64,000 bases of DNA from Apostichopus japonicus (lineage: Eukaryota; Echinodermata; Holothuroidea; Aspidochirotida; Stichopodidae). Positions 33,430-45,928 of the stretch are shown one piece after another. The translations under genes were made by a program, and so were the position numbers. The DNA is taken from contig NC_092577.1 in the NCBI RefSeq assembly GCF_037975245.1, positions 8,653,013-8,717,012 on the forward strand, in the 5' to 3' direction. Each line of letters opens with the position of its first letter. Position 1 is the first letter of the stretch. The notes below the pieces were generated by a model. It did not search any database and was not told where the DNA came from. It saw only the letters and a list, made by a program, of their open reading frames with translations.

Positions 33430-34900
33430 CTCGTCTAAATGTTTCTAAGGCTTCTGGACCTGATGCAATCCATCCGTATTTGTTGAAGACTTTTCCACAC
33501 TAGTTCTGCGTTCCACTCTCATTGGTTTTTAGTAAATTTATGAATGAAGTTTATGTTCCTAAGGACTAGAGATGTGCTAATGTTACCCCAATTTTCAAGA
33601 AGGGTGATAAGTATAAACCCTGTAATTATAGGCCCGTTAGTCTCACTAGTGTTGTTTGGAAGGTCATGGAGTATATTGTTAAAAAGTCTATGGTCAGTCA
33701 CTTCAGCAGTCAGTCTTTGATCAGAGAGTCTCAACATGGCTTTTGTCAAAAAAGGTCTTGTCTCACTGATATTCTTGAGTCTATGGAAGATGTAACAAGC
33801 TCACTAAATAGGCAGAAGTCTGTAGATGTTGTGTTCCTGGATTTCCAGAAGGCCTTTGATAAAGTTCCCCACCAGTTTCTTTTACTTAGGCTGAAGAGTA
33901 TGGTTGTCAATGGGAATTTACTGTCTTGGATCGAGAATTGGCTTGGTAATAAGAAACAGAGAGTGGTAATTAAAGGCTGTGTGTCTTCTTGACAGGACGT
34001 TAGTAGTGGGGTTCCACAAGTGTCTGTTTTGGGTCCCTTGTTGTTTGTTGCCTATGTAAATGAAATTGACGGAGATATTTTGTGTACAGCTAAGAAGTTT
34101 GCTGATGACACCAAATTGTACCCTGATGTCTCTTCCAAAAGCGATTCTGAGAAGTTTCAAACGGATTTGGATAATGTTTTTCTTGGTCTCGTGGATTGTG
34201 AATGCTTTTTAATTGATAAATGCAAGGTGATGCATATTGGTATAGTAGTAACCAAATGTATACCTACAATCTTACTGGTGTGGAGTTACAGGAGGTCTTT
34301 GTTGAAAGAGACCTAGGTATCAACATTGACTCATCTCTGCAACCTTCTAAACATTGTCTTGAAGCTGCTAAAAGAGGTAATATAGTTGTAGGTATAAGAG
34401 GAAGTTAGTTTTCTGAAAGAGGACATAGTAGTTAGGCTTTATAAGCAGTTGGTTAGGCCTCATCTGGAGTATGTTGTGCAGGCTTGGAACCCATACTTTG
34501 CCAAGGATAAGGGAGTACTCGAAAAGTTCCAGAGGAGGGCTGCTAGGTTGATTAGTTCCTTAAAGAGTGTTCCTTATTATAGGCGGTTACAACTGTTGAA
34601 TCTCACCAAACTGGAGGTTACGTGGTGACTTGATTCAGGTTTTCAAGATTGTGTATGGTTTTGACAATTTATCCTTCACCGACTTGTTCATGTTTGCTAA
34701 TAGTAGTTGTACCAGAGGTCATTGTCTCAAACTCCATAAGTCACAAAGTAGGATTAATATTCGGGTTAATTATTTTTTTCTAATAGGGTTGTGAATGAGT
34801 GGAACGGTTTGCCTGAGAAAGTTGTACTTGCAAGTAGTGGAATGTGTTTAAGAATGCTTTGGACAAGCACTTTAAGCATTGTAATCGGGTATGAATGTTT
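33430..34900 (+). mobile_element. decayed LINE reverse transcriptase (Jockey/CR1 group)
   Basis: Across several frames the plus strand reads KASGPDAIHPYLLK, then CNYRPVSLTSVVWKVMEYIV with a QHGFCQKRSCLTDI block, VVFLDFQKAFDKVPH (motif A), SGVPQ.SVLGPLLFVAYVNEI (motif B), KKFADDTKLY (motif C, ADD catalytic pair kept) and YKQLVRPHLEYVVQAWNPY towards the C-terminus. These are the ordered blocks of a non-LTR reverse transcriptase. Frame changes and stops (for example TGA after KGCVSS near 33990) break it, and the endonuclease half is absent. The family differs from the LINE at 55.4-58.3 kb. Dead copy. Confidence 0.9.
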
Positions 34901-34904
34901 GTAT

Positions 34905-35775
34905 CTTCAGTTTTTTCCTCTCCTATAGGGTCCTTGGTGGGGACTTGAGTGTCCCTTCTGATCTTTTTTTTCTACTAAACTAAACTAAACCACTTAGAGA
35001 TACTGTAACCTGTTTTGAATGGGCTTTTGGGGAACAGAAGCATGACCCATCTGTTTAAATTGTGCAATCTTAGATCTGATTAGCTGACGGAAAATGTCGT
35101 ACAATCCCAAGTGACAATTGACGTGCAAGATTATATTGGCACACATTTCTGCCTTTGTTACATGAATACTAATCATAATTAACGTTAAAGAAATCCGCAC
35201 ATTGCTACCGAATTCGCATATGTGAAAACTACACGTTTTATCTCAGCTCAAGGGTTGGGTAGAGGACAGATTTTCGAAAGAGGATGCGAGGGCGCACTCA
35301 TATCAATTGTAACAAGCAAAGTAACAGTATATGTAGTCTTGTATAAGACTACCTATAGGCCTATTGTAAAGCATTAGGAAGAGCGTGTGCATAGGCTGTG
35401 GGTATTCCATCTAAGTGTCCTCTATTTGGGTTGTTATTGTTTTCATTGTAACCTTTCGTAATTGAGCTTGAGATCAACCTTTCCTCGAAAAGAATTAGTG
35501 AAGTGACTCTTAACCCCTCCCTCATAACACATCTTAACCACAACCATATACATTCCAATTTACACCACCCCTGGTTAAAAGATTGGTCCCCTTTTCGAAA
35601 GACTTGTCCCCCCACGCCCTCCTCGAAAATCGAGTACGAGGATACCATATTAGTGTATAAAGTGTTTCGTACCATATGTACAGTACGTAGTCTTCCAAAT
35701 GTTACGTTTCTGACAACTTGGTCTCCAAATTAACAATTATTACATCTTAAGACAGTTATATCTGTAAATCCTAAT
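34905..35775. other. non-genic stretch before the segmental duplication
   Basis: Apart from chance frames (for example 35361-35733 open on both strands) no gene, RNA or element is supported. Homology to the other duplication units begins only near 35780, at the TCTTTGTTCTTTTTTACAG block. Confidence 0.45.
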
Positions 35776-37144
35776 GATTTAGGAAAAGTGGTCTTTGTTC
35801 TTTTTTACAGCGTAAGGGAGTCGTGATGCTAATTTGAAGTAACATGATTGTCATTAGGGGAGTGGGTTCTAGTGGATCATCAAGTTGATTGCTCTCCATG
35901 TCCAGGCTCTATCTTGAGTAACTTTTCTTCAAACGTTCAATTTGACATGTAGCGGTAACCGATCGCTATTCAATGAAATGTGTAGGGCAAGGTGAGTGAC
36001 GAGGGAGAGTAGGGTAGGGTGGGGGGGGGGGGCAGTTGCCAACTAAGAATTAATTGCAATGGTCATGGCAGTTGAAATAAGTAACAGTTACAGTAGTTTA
36101 CTTTGTTAGCAGAGTCGCCCAAGATAGAGCCTCTTGGAAGAAGGATTTATCTGGTGAAAAATTTACTGCAACAAAATTACACAAACAAATGGCATTTTCG
36201 GTCTACTCATATAAAGTTGGAGGATCTATGAAATGATAAACTCTTGCTTGTCCTTTGTGGTATATGAATCTTGGTCAAGTTGTGTAATTGCTAAGAGGTT
36301 AAAATATCAATATTGGGAACCAACTTTAAAAACCACTTAGTAAGTAACTTTATACGTTTCTACTAAACGTATATAGTCTCAAACTATCATGATGAAGCCT
36401 AGAAAATATTTTGTTAACAATTCACGAAGTTAGCCTCCGTATACTTATTTCGACTTCTTTGTAAGACCTGATATACAGTAAGGAACTGTTGGTGTCTAAT
36501 GCCAAGTTGCTGTCTCAACAACGGCATTAAATCACAGCTGACGGAAGTTGTGATTAGCAACAAGAACGGCATGAAAAACAGCGGTATTTTTTAGTGGACA
36601 CCGTGGAGCTAATATTTCAGAAAAAAACATGCTATTTCTTTCGGAGGGGGGAGGACAGATGAAAAAAATTGAACGAAGGCCTTCAACTAATCAACAAAGA
36701 AAAAAGACATAAATCTTAACCGAGGAAACTAACAACTTTAATCAAACAACTGTTTGAATTTAAAGAAACAAATTAATTTCGACGAGGGCATGATTTTCGA
36801 AGGTGTTTATTTTAAACAACAACAACACCCTACTTTTACTTGCTGACGACGTCGTCATTTAAAAAAAAAAACATAATGAGAAAACAAACAACAAAAACAA
36901 TTAAACATTAAAAATAACAAAAATGTTCCCTTTCTCATTCCATAATACTCAGGCACTGTCTTCTCATTTAAACCACTCTGTGTAAATACGCTCAGCTGAC
37001 CGTCTTAAGCTTGCGGCCGGATAATAATTCGACCACTTCAGTACCATAGATTGGTCAGTCCAAAGCGGTTCTGCGCATAAAAAATACCGTTATGTTAGGA
37101 ACAAGATTTTAAGAGGGGATCATTAACTTTATATAATTGAGTAT

Positions 37145-37150
37145 TTTATT
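37145..37150 (-). promoter_or_regulatory. candidate poly(A) signal of Kazal gene A
   Basis: Read on the minus strand the hexamer is AATAAA, about 96 bp past the stop codon of the Kazal gene in unit A. In unit B the equivalent stretch reads TTTGTTT on the plus strand, so the canonical hexamer is not conserved there. Inferred use only. Confidence 0.45.
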
Positions 37151-37245
37151 TTACTCTTCCACAATGCCTGCATTATCATAATTTCCTAATCACCCCTAAT
37201 AACTATAACAATTATTCTTATTCGATTTCAAATTGTCTTAAAGAC

Positions 37246-38542
37246 TTAGTCAAAATAGTCATAATATCCAGTGGTTGTATCAATTGTTGAAGAAAACTTA
37301 TTAGTGGTATCATAGTCGACCAGTGGTACAGTTTGCGAGTCGTGTTCCAGTTTCTCTTCCGTCGTTTGCTCTACCACCTCCCTGACTGTACTCGTCTCCT
37401 CACTCGTCCCGTAATTTGCCTCCTCCTCTTCTTCCTGCATCGTTCCCCCTTCCGTCGTTTGCTCTACCACCTCCCTGACTGTACTCGTCTCCGCACTCGT
37501 CCCGTAATTTGCCTCCTCCTCTTCTTCCTGCATCGTTCCCCCTTCCGTCGTTTGCTCTACCACCTCCCTGACTGTACTCGTCTCCTCACTCGTCCCGTAA
37601 TTTGCCTCCTCCTCTTCTTCCTGCATCGTTCCCCCTTCCGTCGTTTGCTCTACCACCTCCCTGACTGTACTCGTCTCCGCACTCGTCCCGTAATTTGCCT
37701 CCTCCTCTTCTTCCTGCATCGTTCCCCCTTCCGTCGTTTGCTCTACCACCTCCCTGACTGTACTCGTCTCCTCACTCGACTCGTAATTTGCCTCCTCTTC
37801 TTCCTGCATCGTTTCCTCTTCCGTCGTTTGCTCTACCACCTCCCTGACTGTACTCGTCTCCTCACTCGTCTCGTAATTTGCCTCCTCATCCTCTTCTTCC
37901 TCGTTCGTTCCCTCTTCGGTCGTTTGCTCCACCACCTCCCTGACTGTACTCGTCTCCTCACTCGTCTCGTAATTTGCCTCCTCCTCTTCTTCCTCCTTCG
38001 TTCCCCCTTCCGTCGTTTGCTCCACCACCTCCCTGACTGTACTCGTCTCCTCACTCATCTCGTAAGTTGCCTCCTCTTCTTCTTCCTCCTTGGTTTCCTC
38101 CGGGTCACTTACCCCTTTTCCTGTCTCCTTCTTTTTTTCATGACCGTCCTTTCGTTCATTGTCCATTTCAACCTCATCTTTATCATCTAACGGGGGGCAT
38201 TTTACCTCCTTGATAACTGCACCGGTAGCAAAATAAAAGTCACATGACGCCAGCTGAAGGGCACAGGAGTTAACAAACTGCTTGCCGTTGCTTCCGCAAG
38301 TCCTAACTACATTACCAAAGCTTTTACAGTCAATCTTGATCCGGGCGCATTTCTCATCGACAACAGCAGATAGGCTGTATGCTGGAGATCAAAATGATAA
38401 TTTATGATATTAACATATCATAAAGTACTGTATATATATATATATATTTGAAATCGTAGTGATTTGAAAAATCCAGAACAGTGAAAAAACTGGTTGTATG
38501 TTCATAGGTTCGAAACCGGTAAGAAAGGTCGTAAATCCACAG

Positions 38543-38597
<55 letters not shown>

Positions 38598-38929
38598 GTG
38601 TTTGCGTGTTTGTGTGTATTTATATATGTATATAACTGAGAGCATTCGCCATATAAACTCTAGACGTCAAGTGTTGCATTCTGAGGCAATTTTACACTTT
38701 TATAAGGTCTATATTCAGATATAACCATAAGGTCGTGCTAAAGACTATTTTTGGATTTTGTTAGATGTTGGAAGGGGGAGGGTGTCGGGAGGAGGGTGGG
38801 GGGGGGGGTATATCCCCGGACCGGATCCTCGCCTCAATTGATGTGTAGTTACTTACCTTTAACACTCTCAATTGTTACGGAAAGCGTTCCAATGAGTAAC
38901 ACAATAAATAGACCAACTCGTGACTTCAT
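37246..38929 (-). CDS. secreted Kazal-domain protein with acidic coding minisatellite, copy A
   Basis: Exon 1 (38857-38929) encodes a signal peptide, MKSRVGLFIVLLIGTLSVTI, and ends in phase 1 at a GTAAGT donor. Exon 2 (37246-38381) follows a TCTCCAG acceptor; total 402 aa. Residues 36-86 are a Kazal-like domain: cysteines 36, 43, 53, 64, 71, 86, with CGSNGKQFVNSC giving the family's C-x10-C-x6-C spacing and Phe for the usual Tyr. Then comes an acidic region with eight 31-residue repeats (EEEEEANYGTSEETSTVREV then VEQTTEGG-TMQ), and a unique tail ending TTGYYDYFD. Kazal domains are serine-protease inhibitors or extracellular modules; the Glu/Thr-rich repeats suggest an O-glycosylated or ion-binding stalk, which is inference. 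The ATG at 38166 is internal. Confidence 0.9.
37350..38100. repeat. coding minisatellite, 93-bp units, 8 copies
   Basis: Units of about 93 bp (31 codons) encode the acidic repeats of the Kazal protein. In the C-terminal half, units alternate AETSTV and EETSTV, so they arose by copying a 186-bp dimer. The N-terminal units differ more (TKEEEEEE, TNEEEEDEE, ETMQEEEE). Unit length is a multiple of three, so copy-number change keeps the frame. Because stops are rare in all frames, the opposite strand also shows a 285-codon frame (37333-38190) that is an artefact. Confidence 0.93.
38556..38594. repeat. (AT)n microsatellite in intron of Kazal gene A
   Basis: Short AT dinucleotide tract in the single intron (38382-38856). 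The matching tract in unit B (45578-45602) is shorter. Confidence 0.9.
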
Positions 38930-39869
38930 TTTGGTGACTGTGAACAAACAATCAAGAGGTAACCTCGAAAATGTTATTTCGATGATTTGAATCACACAGT
39001 AACCCCATTACATAACAAGTATGTACATATCTACGTAGTACGATGGCGCAATATCCTATAGAGGTATAGGTGTCGTATCACAGTTAATTGCTGCCATTGA
39101 CTTCCACACTAAATTCGTCACTTTCCAGAGCCGTTAGAGTATATGTTTATAGACGTTTTAAACTGACATTATGGCCTGCCCACCATATTATAGCTGATAA
39201 CTTGGGCTTTGTGCCATTCATGACAATTTAGACTTTGAGCTAGAAGAACACAAAAGTTAGCATAGTGCTCACAGGACCCATCTGCCGCTGCGGAAACTTA
39301 TTGTTTCAGCAAAGGTTTTGTAAAATGCCTGTAATCATCTTCAATCCTCTAGATTTTTAGATCATTAGTAGCTTTTTTTCAACCCTCTTCACTATATACC
39401 ATAAACAGAATGATGATGACTGAAAAAAAGGATCGTCAGTTGGTAATTAAGGACTATTTTCCGACAATGGTTTAACTTTTCAGGCGGACGTGCACTACTT
39501 AAATTGTTTTATGATTATTTGCATACGTGACTTGTTCTTTTCATTAATACCGTATTTAACTTTAGCGTAATGATATACCAAAGGTATTCTAGGTATTTCC
39601 CAGACTAGGCTCTAACTGTCGTTGAACCTGTCTTGGTTAAATTTTCCTTTCATTAATTTTTTATCCTGTCACCCTTCCCGACAACGCCCCCCCCCCACCC
39701 ACCTCCTTTGATGTCATCTGCCGTTGGAAGTTATAACATTAAACTATTGTTACTGAACATTACCGAAATGTGTTCGGTTTCCCTTGTGGCAAGATTTACA
39801 GAACTGAATAGAGTGTGCAGGTACATGATAACCCAGCGATCAGTCTAGGCATCCTCCGCCACTTTTTGG

Positions 39870-39965
39870 GGGGAGGGGGGAGGATGGAGGGAGGGAGGGA
39901 GGGGTGAATGGATGGATAGGATGAATAGGATGGATAGGATTGATGGATAGGATGGATGGAAAGCA
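39870..39965. repeat. (GGAT/GGGA)n simple repeat
   Basis: A purine-rich run of GGGAGG passing into GGATGGATAGGATGAATAGG-like repeats. It falls in the portion of unit A that is absent from unit B. Confidence 0.85.
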
Positions 39966-40204
39966 CATTTATACAGCCCAGCTTCACAGATAAGGGAGCG
40001 CATTCAAAAGCTTTGGACCACTTCGAGCGAAAGTTCTAGTACTATATTTTGTGTGGACACTCGAGATGAAAAGGAGTACTTTGTCAGACGAGAAACCACG
40101 ATAAGTTCTTTTAATTAATCAGTTGCATTATTATAAGTAAAAGGCACGGGCCATACGCGGAACACCGGATAACCTGTGAATCAAAATGTCATCTTGATCA
40201 TATC

Positions 40205-40271
40205 TTTATCTATATAGATATCTATCTTATATATATATCTATATCTATATATATATATACATAAACATATA

Positions 40272-40303
<32 letters not shown>

Positions 40304-40362
40304 CATATATATATATAAATAAATACATACATATATAAATATATACATATATAAATATATCA
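40205..40362. repeat. (AT)n-rich microsatellite, unit A
   Basis: AT/ATAC-rich simple repeat just before the TCAGTTACCTGGTCCCGTGG block. The same tract follows the deletion join in unit B (about 46687-46752) and lies near 51003-51088 in unit C. A second AT tract is at 40899-40945. Confidence 0.92.
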
Positions 40363-40905
40363 GTTACCTGGTCCCGTGGACCGGTCAACATGTTTAGAGT
40401 TTCATTCACGAATAGTCACGAGGAATAATAAAATATACAATTTTGTCATTATGGTGCTAATTGTTAATGAACTAACTGAACAATGAGTCATTTTGTTGAA
40501 AATTGCTATAATATATTCTAACAAATTAAAATATCGCATCATTTCGACGGTCGGCCTTAACGTTTTTATATTCTTTAAAACACTTATTCTGCATTGCTTG
40601 CCAAGCTTGACGTGAAAAATCAAGTTGTTTTCGTTTTGAATATCGTTTAGAAAGTTTATGAGATTCCATCAAAATATGATGAATAAGTTATTAATCAAAA
40701 AAAATTGTGTAATACTCACATTAAGATATTAATACCGAAAATATAGCGAACAAACGTATCTCTAGAATCTATAATAGATACCCGTCTTCCACCAAGTTGC
40801 TTTGCAGAGACAAACGGTGACCTAATTTCCAATATCTCACGGTGGCATTCACCTGATCACGCAGCAAGTGGAATGTGAACCTCTGGTAACAAATGAAAGG
40901 ATATA

Positions 40906-40950
<45 letters not shown>

Positions 40951-41889
40951 GCAGTGGTAACAAATAGACTGAATAGTTCCAATTATTGTCACATGGCATT
41001 TAATGATGATTAGTTGCTAAAAAATAGCTGATTTTGCAGGAGAATAAATTTTCACACTTGACCTGGGCAAAAATTCAAGCAACCTTGGGTGAAAAAGTAT
41101 ACAAAACTATTTGCCAGTTGAATAAACAGGAAGCTTGATTTTATCACCCATGAGTCATATATAGGTCAGCTGATGAAATAACTTGATTATATGTTGGCAC
41201 CGATGTTAAATTGATCCCTGTTTGCAGATTTTATTTTATTGGATTGATGATGGAGCACATACCATGCTCCACTGTTTGCTTTCATGTATAGCAGTGCTTC
41301 AAATGTCACAACCTTACTTGTGAGTTCTTAGTTGCAACCATTTGTGCACACATTTACTCTGCGTGACTAAGTCACTTGCAGGTATTATAATGTTACAGGT
41401 ATTCTTTCCCTATGGACTAAACGTTATGCCGTTTGCATTGCATTCTTGTTTATGCCAAAAGCTCCAAAAGCTATATTTGCATGTGGAGTGAGGTTGGTCT
41501 TTCATGGGTAACAACATTCCAATTATTTATATAAACACTAAATGCAATGTATGTGTCTTTGTTGGCTTTGTAGATCATCTAATTTGCTCATTGAAAACTG
41601 TTCAGTTCTATGGGCGGCCATTACCGCGGTTATGGGCATACATTTTTATGTAAATTATGTAAAAAATCAAAAATTGTTAACCAAAACCCTGTCAACACAT
41701 TCATATATTCAATGAAAGCGGGCAGAACCAAAGACTCAATAGGTGCTAGGGTAACAACTGCAACATGTTCAGGATATGCTGTTTTAGCACTTATCTAAGA
41801 ACTTAACGTATTTTATGGCAATTTACATTCGAGATGATCACTGTATTCGTACCGACCCTTTTCTTAGTTCAGTGGCACCGATAACGGTT

Positions 41890-42150
41890 CTAGCAAATCG
41901 TGTTCACCAAGTTCCGATGAACGCACTTCCTTATTGCATAGGAAGATTGCTCTAGAGATGATGTCGTTGAAGCCTCTGCATCGAACTCTTTACGTGGCTG
42001 CCGTTGGAAAAGTAACGTGTCACAAAACCTGACATAATATTGGGAGAGTAGCAAATCCAAAGGGACACTCATTCGGTAGGAATGACAGTAAGCTCCCTCT
42101 TCGGGCTTTATTACGCCTTGTAACCTAGATATCCATTAAGGGGACATATA
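41890..42150 (-). other. conserved-looking small minus-strand frame in unit A (unproven)
   Basis: On the minus strand a frame reads RLQGVIKPEEGAYCHSYRMS and then VPLDLLLS to a stop at 41890, including QRQPRKEFDAEASTTSSLEQ. Unit B keeps the frame (48307-48489 plus the upstream part), which argues against pure noise. However, the differences between the two copies are mostly amino-acid changing (V/I, Q/K, Y/D, I/K, V/M), so there is no sign of purifying selection. It could be a decayed terminal exon captured in the duplication. No family recognised. Confidence 0.25.
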
Positions 42151-44829
42151 CACCTTCATCTAACAAAAATCATAATAGGTATATAACTGACAGTCAGAAA
42201 AGACCATGAAAAGCTATTTCTTTTGTTGAGCAAAAAGAAAGTAACAGTTTCTATCGTTTTGAGGACATACCAAATATCGAGCATTGGGTGATGACAGTCT
42301 ACAGTATTTGTTACGCATAAACCATTATTTTCATATGATGGAATTGTGTTGCAGAAACGTTTACATTTGCTGGTTTTATTGTTCAGTATTATTTAACTTT
42401 ATCAATTAAAGGCTACAGTTCTTCTTTTTTGTAGGAAAATGACCATCCAGGAGGTATTGTATTGTTATATAGAATAAGTTCAGCTCTGTACTGGTTACCT
42501 TGTAAGAGAAAACATGTATACCAAGCTACAATACAATGCTCATAAAGAAAACTGGTGAAACATTTACACACAGGTATGGGATGGACAAAGGTAAACATTG
42601 TCTGGTTATGAACTAGTTATTTGCAGTTGATCTGTCATAACGCATTACAGACTATTATGGTCAGATAGTATTGGGTTAATAAATTTTCACCATTGACTGA
42701 GGCATATATGAACACATATCTTGTTTATGATAGCTTCATTATTTGTTTTACCTACCATGTTCTCATTTTGCGGATATTATGGTAACAGAAATTTTTACAT
42801 GTTATTTAAGCCTGTGGAAGTATTCAACGGAAAGGAGACCGCTCTCTGTTGCACAACAACATTGATATAAATTTTTGTTTTATTAGGGGCTAAGATAAGA
42901 TGCTTGCAAGGGGAGTGGTGTGCCCTCCCTATTACTTTTTTTCATAATGTAGGGTACATATTTATGTCAACATTTTATATGTAAACTTCATCAAGTTTTG
43001 TTTTAACAATTTCAGGCAATAAAATGCGGTTTTCTTAAAACAAAAAGAAGAATTTTTCTTTATTTTGATGTGATACATAAGTTGTGTTTTAAGGGAAAAC
43101 CGCAGTTTTTTTTTGCAAAATAGGGTAAGGTAGAGTTTACCCTTATTTTTAGGATGTAACGTCTGTCGCCGTAAATTTTGAGGTAAATTCAATTTTACCT
43201 CTGAAAGTGGTGAAATGTTTTCTTCTTATTAAGGAGATGTTAAGTTTCCCTTCACGAAACACTCTGTGTGGGAAATCCGAGATTACACCACAAATGGTTG
43301 GCAGCCTGGTAACACTCTTGCGCTGTTTGAGATAAGGTGGTCTTCTTTTTTTTTTTACAGTTTAAGGCAGTCGTGTTACTAACTTTAAGTAACATGATTG
43401 TCATTATCAAACGGTTACAGTCTTGGTGTATAAAGGGAGTGGGCTTGAGTGGATTATCAAGTTGATTGCTGTTCATGTCCAGACTCTATCTTGAGTAAAT
43501 TATCTTCAAACGTTCAATTGGACATGTTGCGGTAACCAATCGCTATTCAAGGAAATGTGTAGGCGAGGTGAGTGAGGGGGAGAGAGGGGAGGGGGGAGTT
43601 GCCGACTAAGAAATTATTGCAATGATCATGACAGTAGACATAACTAACGTTTTCAGTAGTTAACTTTGTAAGCAGAGTCGCCCAAGATAGAGCCTCTTGG
43701 AGTAAGGAAGAAGGATTTATCTGGTGACAAATTTACAACATCAAAATTAAATTTAACAAATGGCATTTTCGGTCTGCTCATATAGAGTTGGAGAATCCAT
43801 GAAATGATAAACCCTTGCTTGTCCTTTGGGGTAAATGAATCTTGGTCAAGTGGTGTAATTGCTGAGAGGTTAGAATATCAATAGTGGGAACCAACTTTAA
43901 AAACACTTAGAAAGGTTGTATAACTTGTGTATACGGTTGCACAACTTTATCTGTGTCTACTATACGTATATCGTCTCAAACTATCATGATTAAGCCTAGA
44001 AAATATTCCGTTAACATTTCACGAAGTTAGCCTCCGCAAAAAAATGTCAACTTCTTTGCAAGACCTGATATACATTAAGGAACTGTTGGTGTCTCATGTC
44101 AAGTTGCTGTATCAACAACGGCATTAAATCACAGCTGAAGTTGTGATTAGCAACAAGAACGGCATGAAAAACAACGGTGTTTGTAGTAGACACCGTGGAG
44201 CTAATATTTCAGAAAAAACATGTTATTTTTTCGCAGGAGGGGGAGGACAGATAATTAATCAACAAAGAAAAAAGACATAAATCTTATCCGAGGAAACTAA
44301 CAACTGTAATCAAACAACTATTTGAATTTAAAGAAACAACTTAATTTTGACGAGGGATTGATTTTCAACGAAGTGTTCATTTCAAACAACAACAACAACA
44401 CCCTACTTCTACTTGCTGACGACGTCGTCATTTAAAAAAAAACTTAATGAGAAAACAAACAACAAAAACAAGTTTACATTAAACAATAACAGAAAGATTC
44501 CCTTTTCTCATTACATAATACTCAGGCACTGTCTTCTCATTTAAACCACTCTGTGTAAATACTTTGTGCGCCCAGCTAGACCGTCTTAAGCAGACGGGAA
44601 AATAATCGACCACTTCAATACCATAGATTGGTCAGTCGAAAGCGGGTTTCTGCGCATAAAAAAATATTGCAATGTTAGGAACAAGAGTTTAAGATGGGGT
44701 TCTTAACTATATATAACTGAGTATATATTTGTTTACTCTTCCGCAATACCAGTATTATCCACATTTCCTAATCACCCCTTAAACAACTATGTCAATTATT
44801 CTTATTTGATTATAAATTATCTTAAAGAC

Positions 44830-45566
44830 TTAGTAATAATAGTCATTATATCCAGTGGCTGTTTCACTTGTTGGGGAGAACTTATTATTGGTATCATAGT
44901 CGACCAATGATACAGTTTGCGAGTCGTCTTCCAGTTTCTCTCCCGTCGTTTGCTCCGAAAAATCCCTGACTGTACTCGTCTCCTCAGTCGTCTCGTAATT
45001 TGCCTCCTCCTCCTCTTCTTCCTCCTTCGTTCCCCCTTCCGTCGTTTGCTCCACCACCTCCCTGACTGTACTCGTCTGCTCACTCGTCTCGTAATTTGCC
45101 TCCTCTTCTTCTTCCTCCTTGGTTTCCTCCGGGTCACTTACCCCTTTTCCTGGCTCCTTCTTTTTTTCATTACCGTCCTTTCGTTCATTGTCCATTTCAA
45201 CCTCATATTTATCATCTAACGGGGGGCATTTTACCTCCTTGATAACTGCACCGGTAGCAAAATAAAAGTCACATGATGCCAGCTGAAGGGCACAGGAGTT
45301 AACAAACTGCTTGCCGTTGCTTCCGCAAGTCCTAACTACATTACCAAAGCTTTTGCAGTCAATCTTGATCCGGGCGCATTTCTCATCGACAACAGCGGAT
45401 AGGCTGTATGCTGGAGATCAAAATGATAATTTATGATATTAACATATCATAAAGTACTGTATATATATATAATTGAAATCGTAGTGATTTGAAAAATCCA
45501 GAACAGTGAAAAACTGGTTGTATGTTCATAGGTTCGAAACCGGTAAGAAAGGTCGTAAATCCACAG

Positions 45567-45607
<41 letters not shown>

Positions 45608-45928
45608 GTGTTTGTGTGTATTTATATATGTATATAACTGAGAGCATTCGCCATATAAACTCTAGACGTCAAGTGTTGCATTCTGAGGCAATTTTACACT
45701 TTTATAAGGTCTATATTCAGATATAACCATAAGGTCGTGCTAAAGACTATTTTTGGATTTTGTTAGATGTTGGAAGGGGGAGGGTGTCGGGAGGAGGGGA
45801 GAGGGGGTATACCCCCGGACCGGATCCTCGCCTCAATTGATGTGTAGTTACTTACCTTTAACACACTCAATTGTTACGGAAAGCGTTCCAATGAGTAACA
45901 CCATAAATAGACCAACTCGTGACTTCAT
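44830..45928 (-). CDS. secreted Kazal-domain protein, copy B (two acidic repeats)
   Basis: Paralogue of the gene in unit A: exon 1 at 45856-45928 (signal peptide; LFMVLL for LFIVLL, and ECVK for ESVK at its end) and exon 2 at 44830-45410, total 217 aa with intact frame and splice sites. The Kazal domain is essentially unchanged, but only two acidic repeats are present, the second diverged (RDFSEQTTGEKLEDDSQTV against REVVEQTTEEKLEHDSQTV in A). The C-terminus ends YNDYYY instead of YYDYFD. The extra Cys near the end of the signal peptide is odd. Either both are functional with different stalk lengths or B is drifting; the open frame favours function. Confidence 0.88.
45578..45602. repeat. (AT)n tract in intron of Kazal gene B
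   Basis: Short AT dinucleotide tract, homologous to the longer one at 38556-38594 in unit A. Another AT tract of unit B is at 47289-47330. Confidence 0.9.

Larger units (their letters stand above)
35780..43340. repeat. segmental duplication unit A (~7.5 kb)
   Basis: The unit begins near the TTTTTTACAG..TAAGG..GTCGTGATGCTAA block and ends where the same block restarts at about 43345. Nearly every part recurs in unit B in the same order and orientation: the Kazal gene, its intronic AT tract, the TGGTCCCGTGGACCGGTCAA block (40370) and the GGCGGCCATTACCGCGG block (41612). It is the longest copy for the Kazal gene and contains about 590 bp near 39675-40265, including a (GGAT)n-like tract, that B lacks. 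Confidence 0.93.

Noticed and set aside
37333-38190. 285-codon plus-strand frame opposite the Kazal gene
   Set aside because: It is the complement of the 93-bp coding minisatellite (LPDCTRLLTRPVICLLLFFL repeats). The minus-strand reading has a signal peptide, a Kazal domain and splice sites; the plus-strand one has none.
41610-41798. Plus-strand frame starting MGGHYRGYGHTFLC, also seen in units B and C
   Set aside because: Its recurrence is explained by the segmental duplication. In unit C the frame is altered by an indel, and no family is recognisable.
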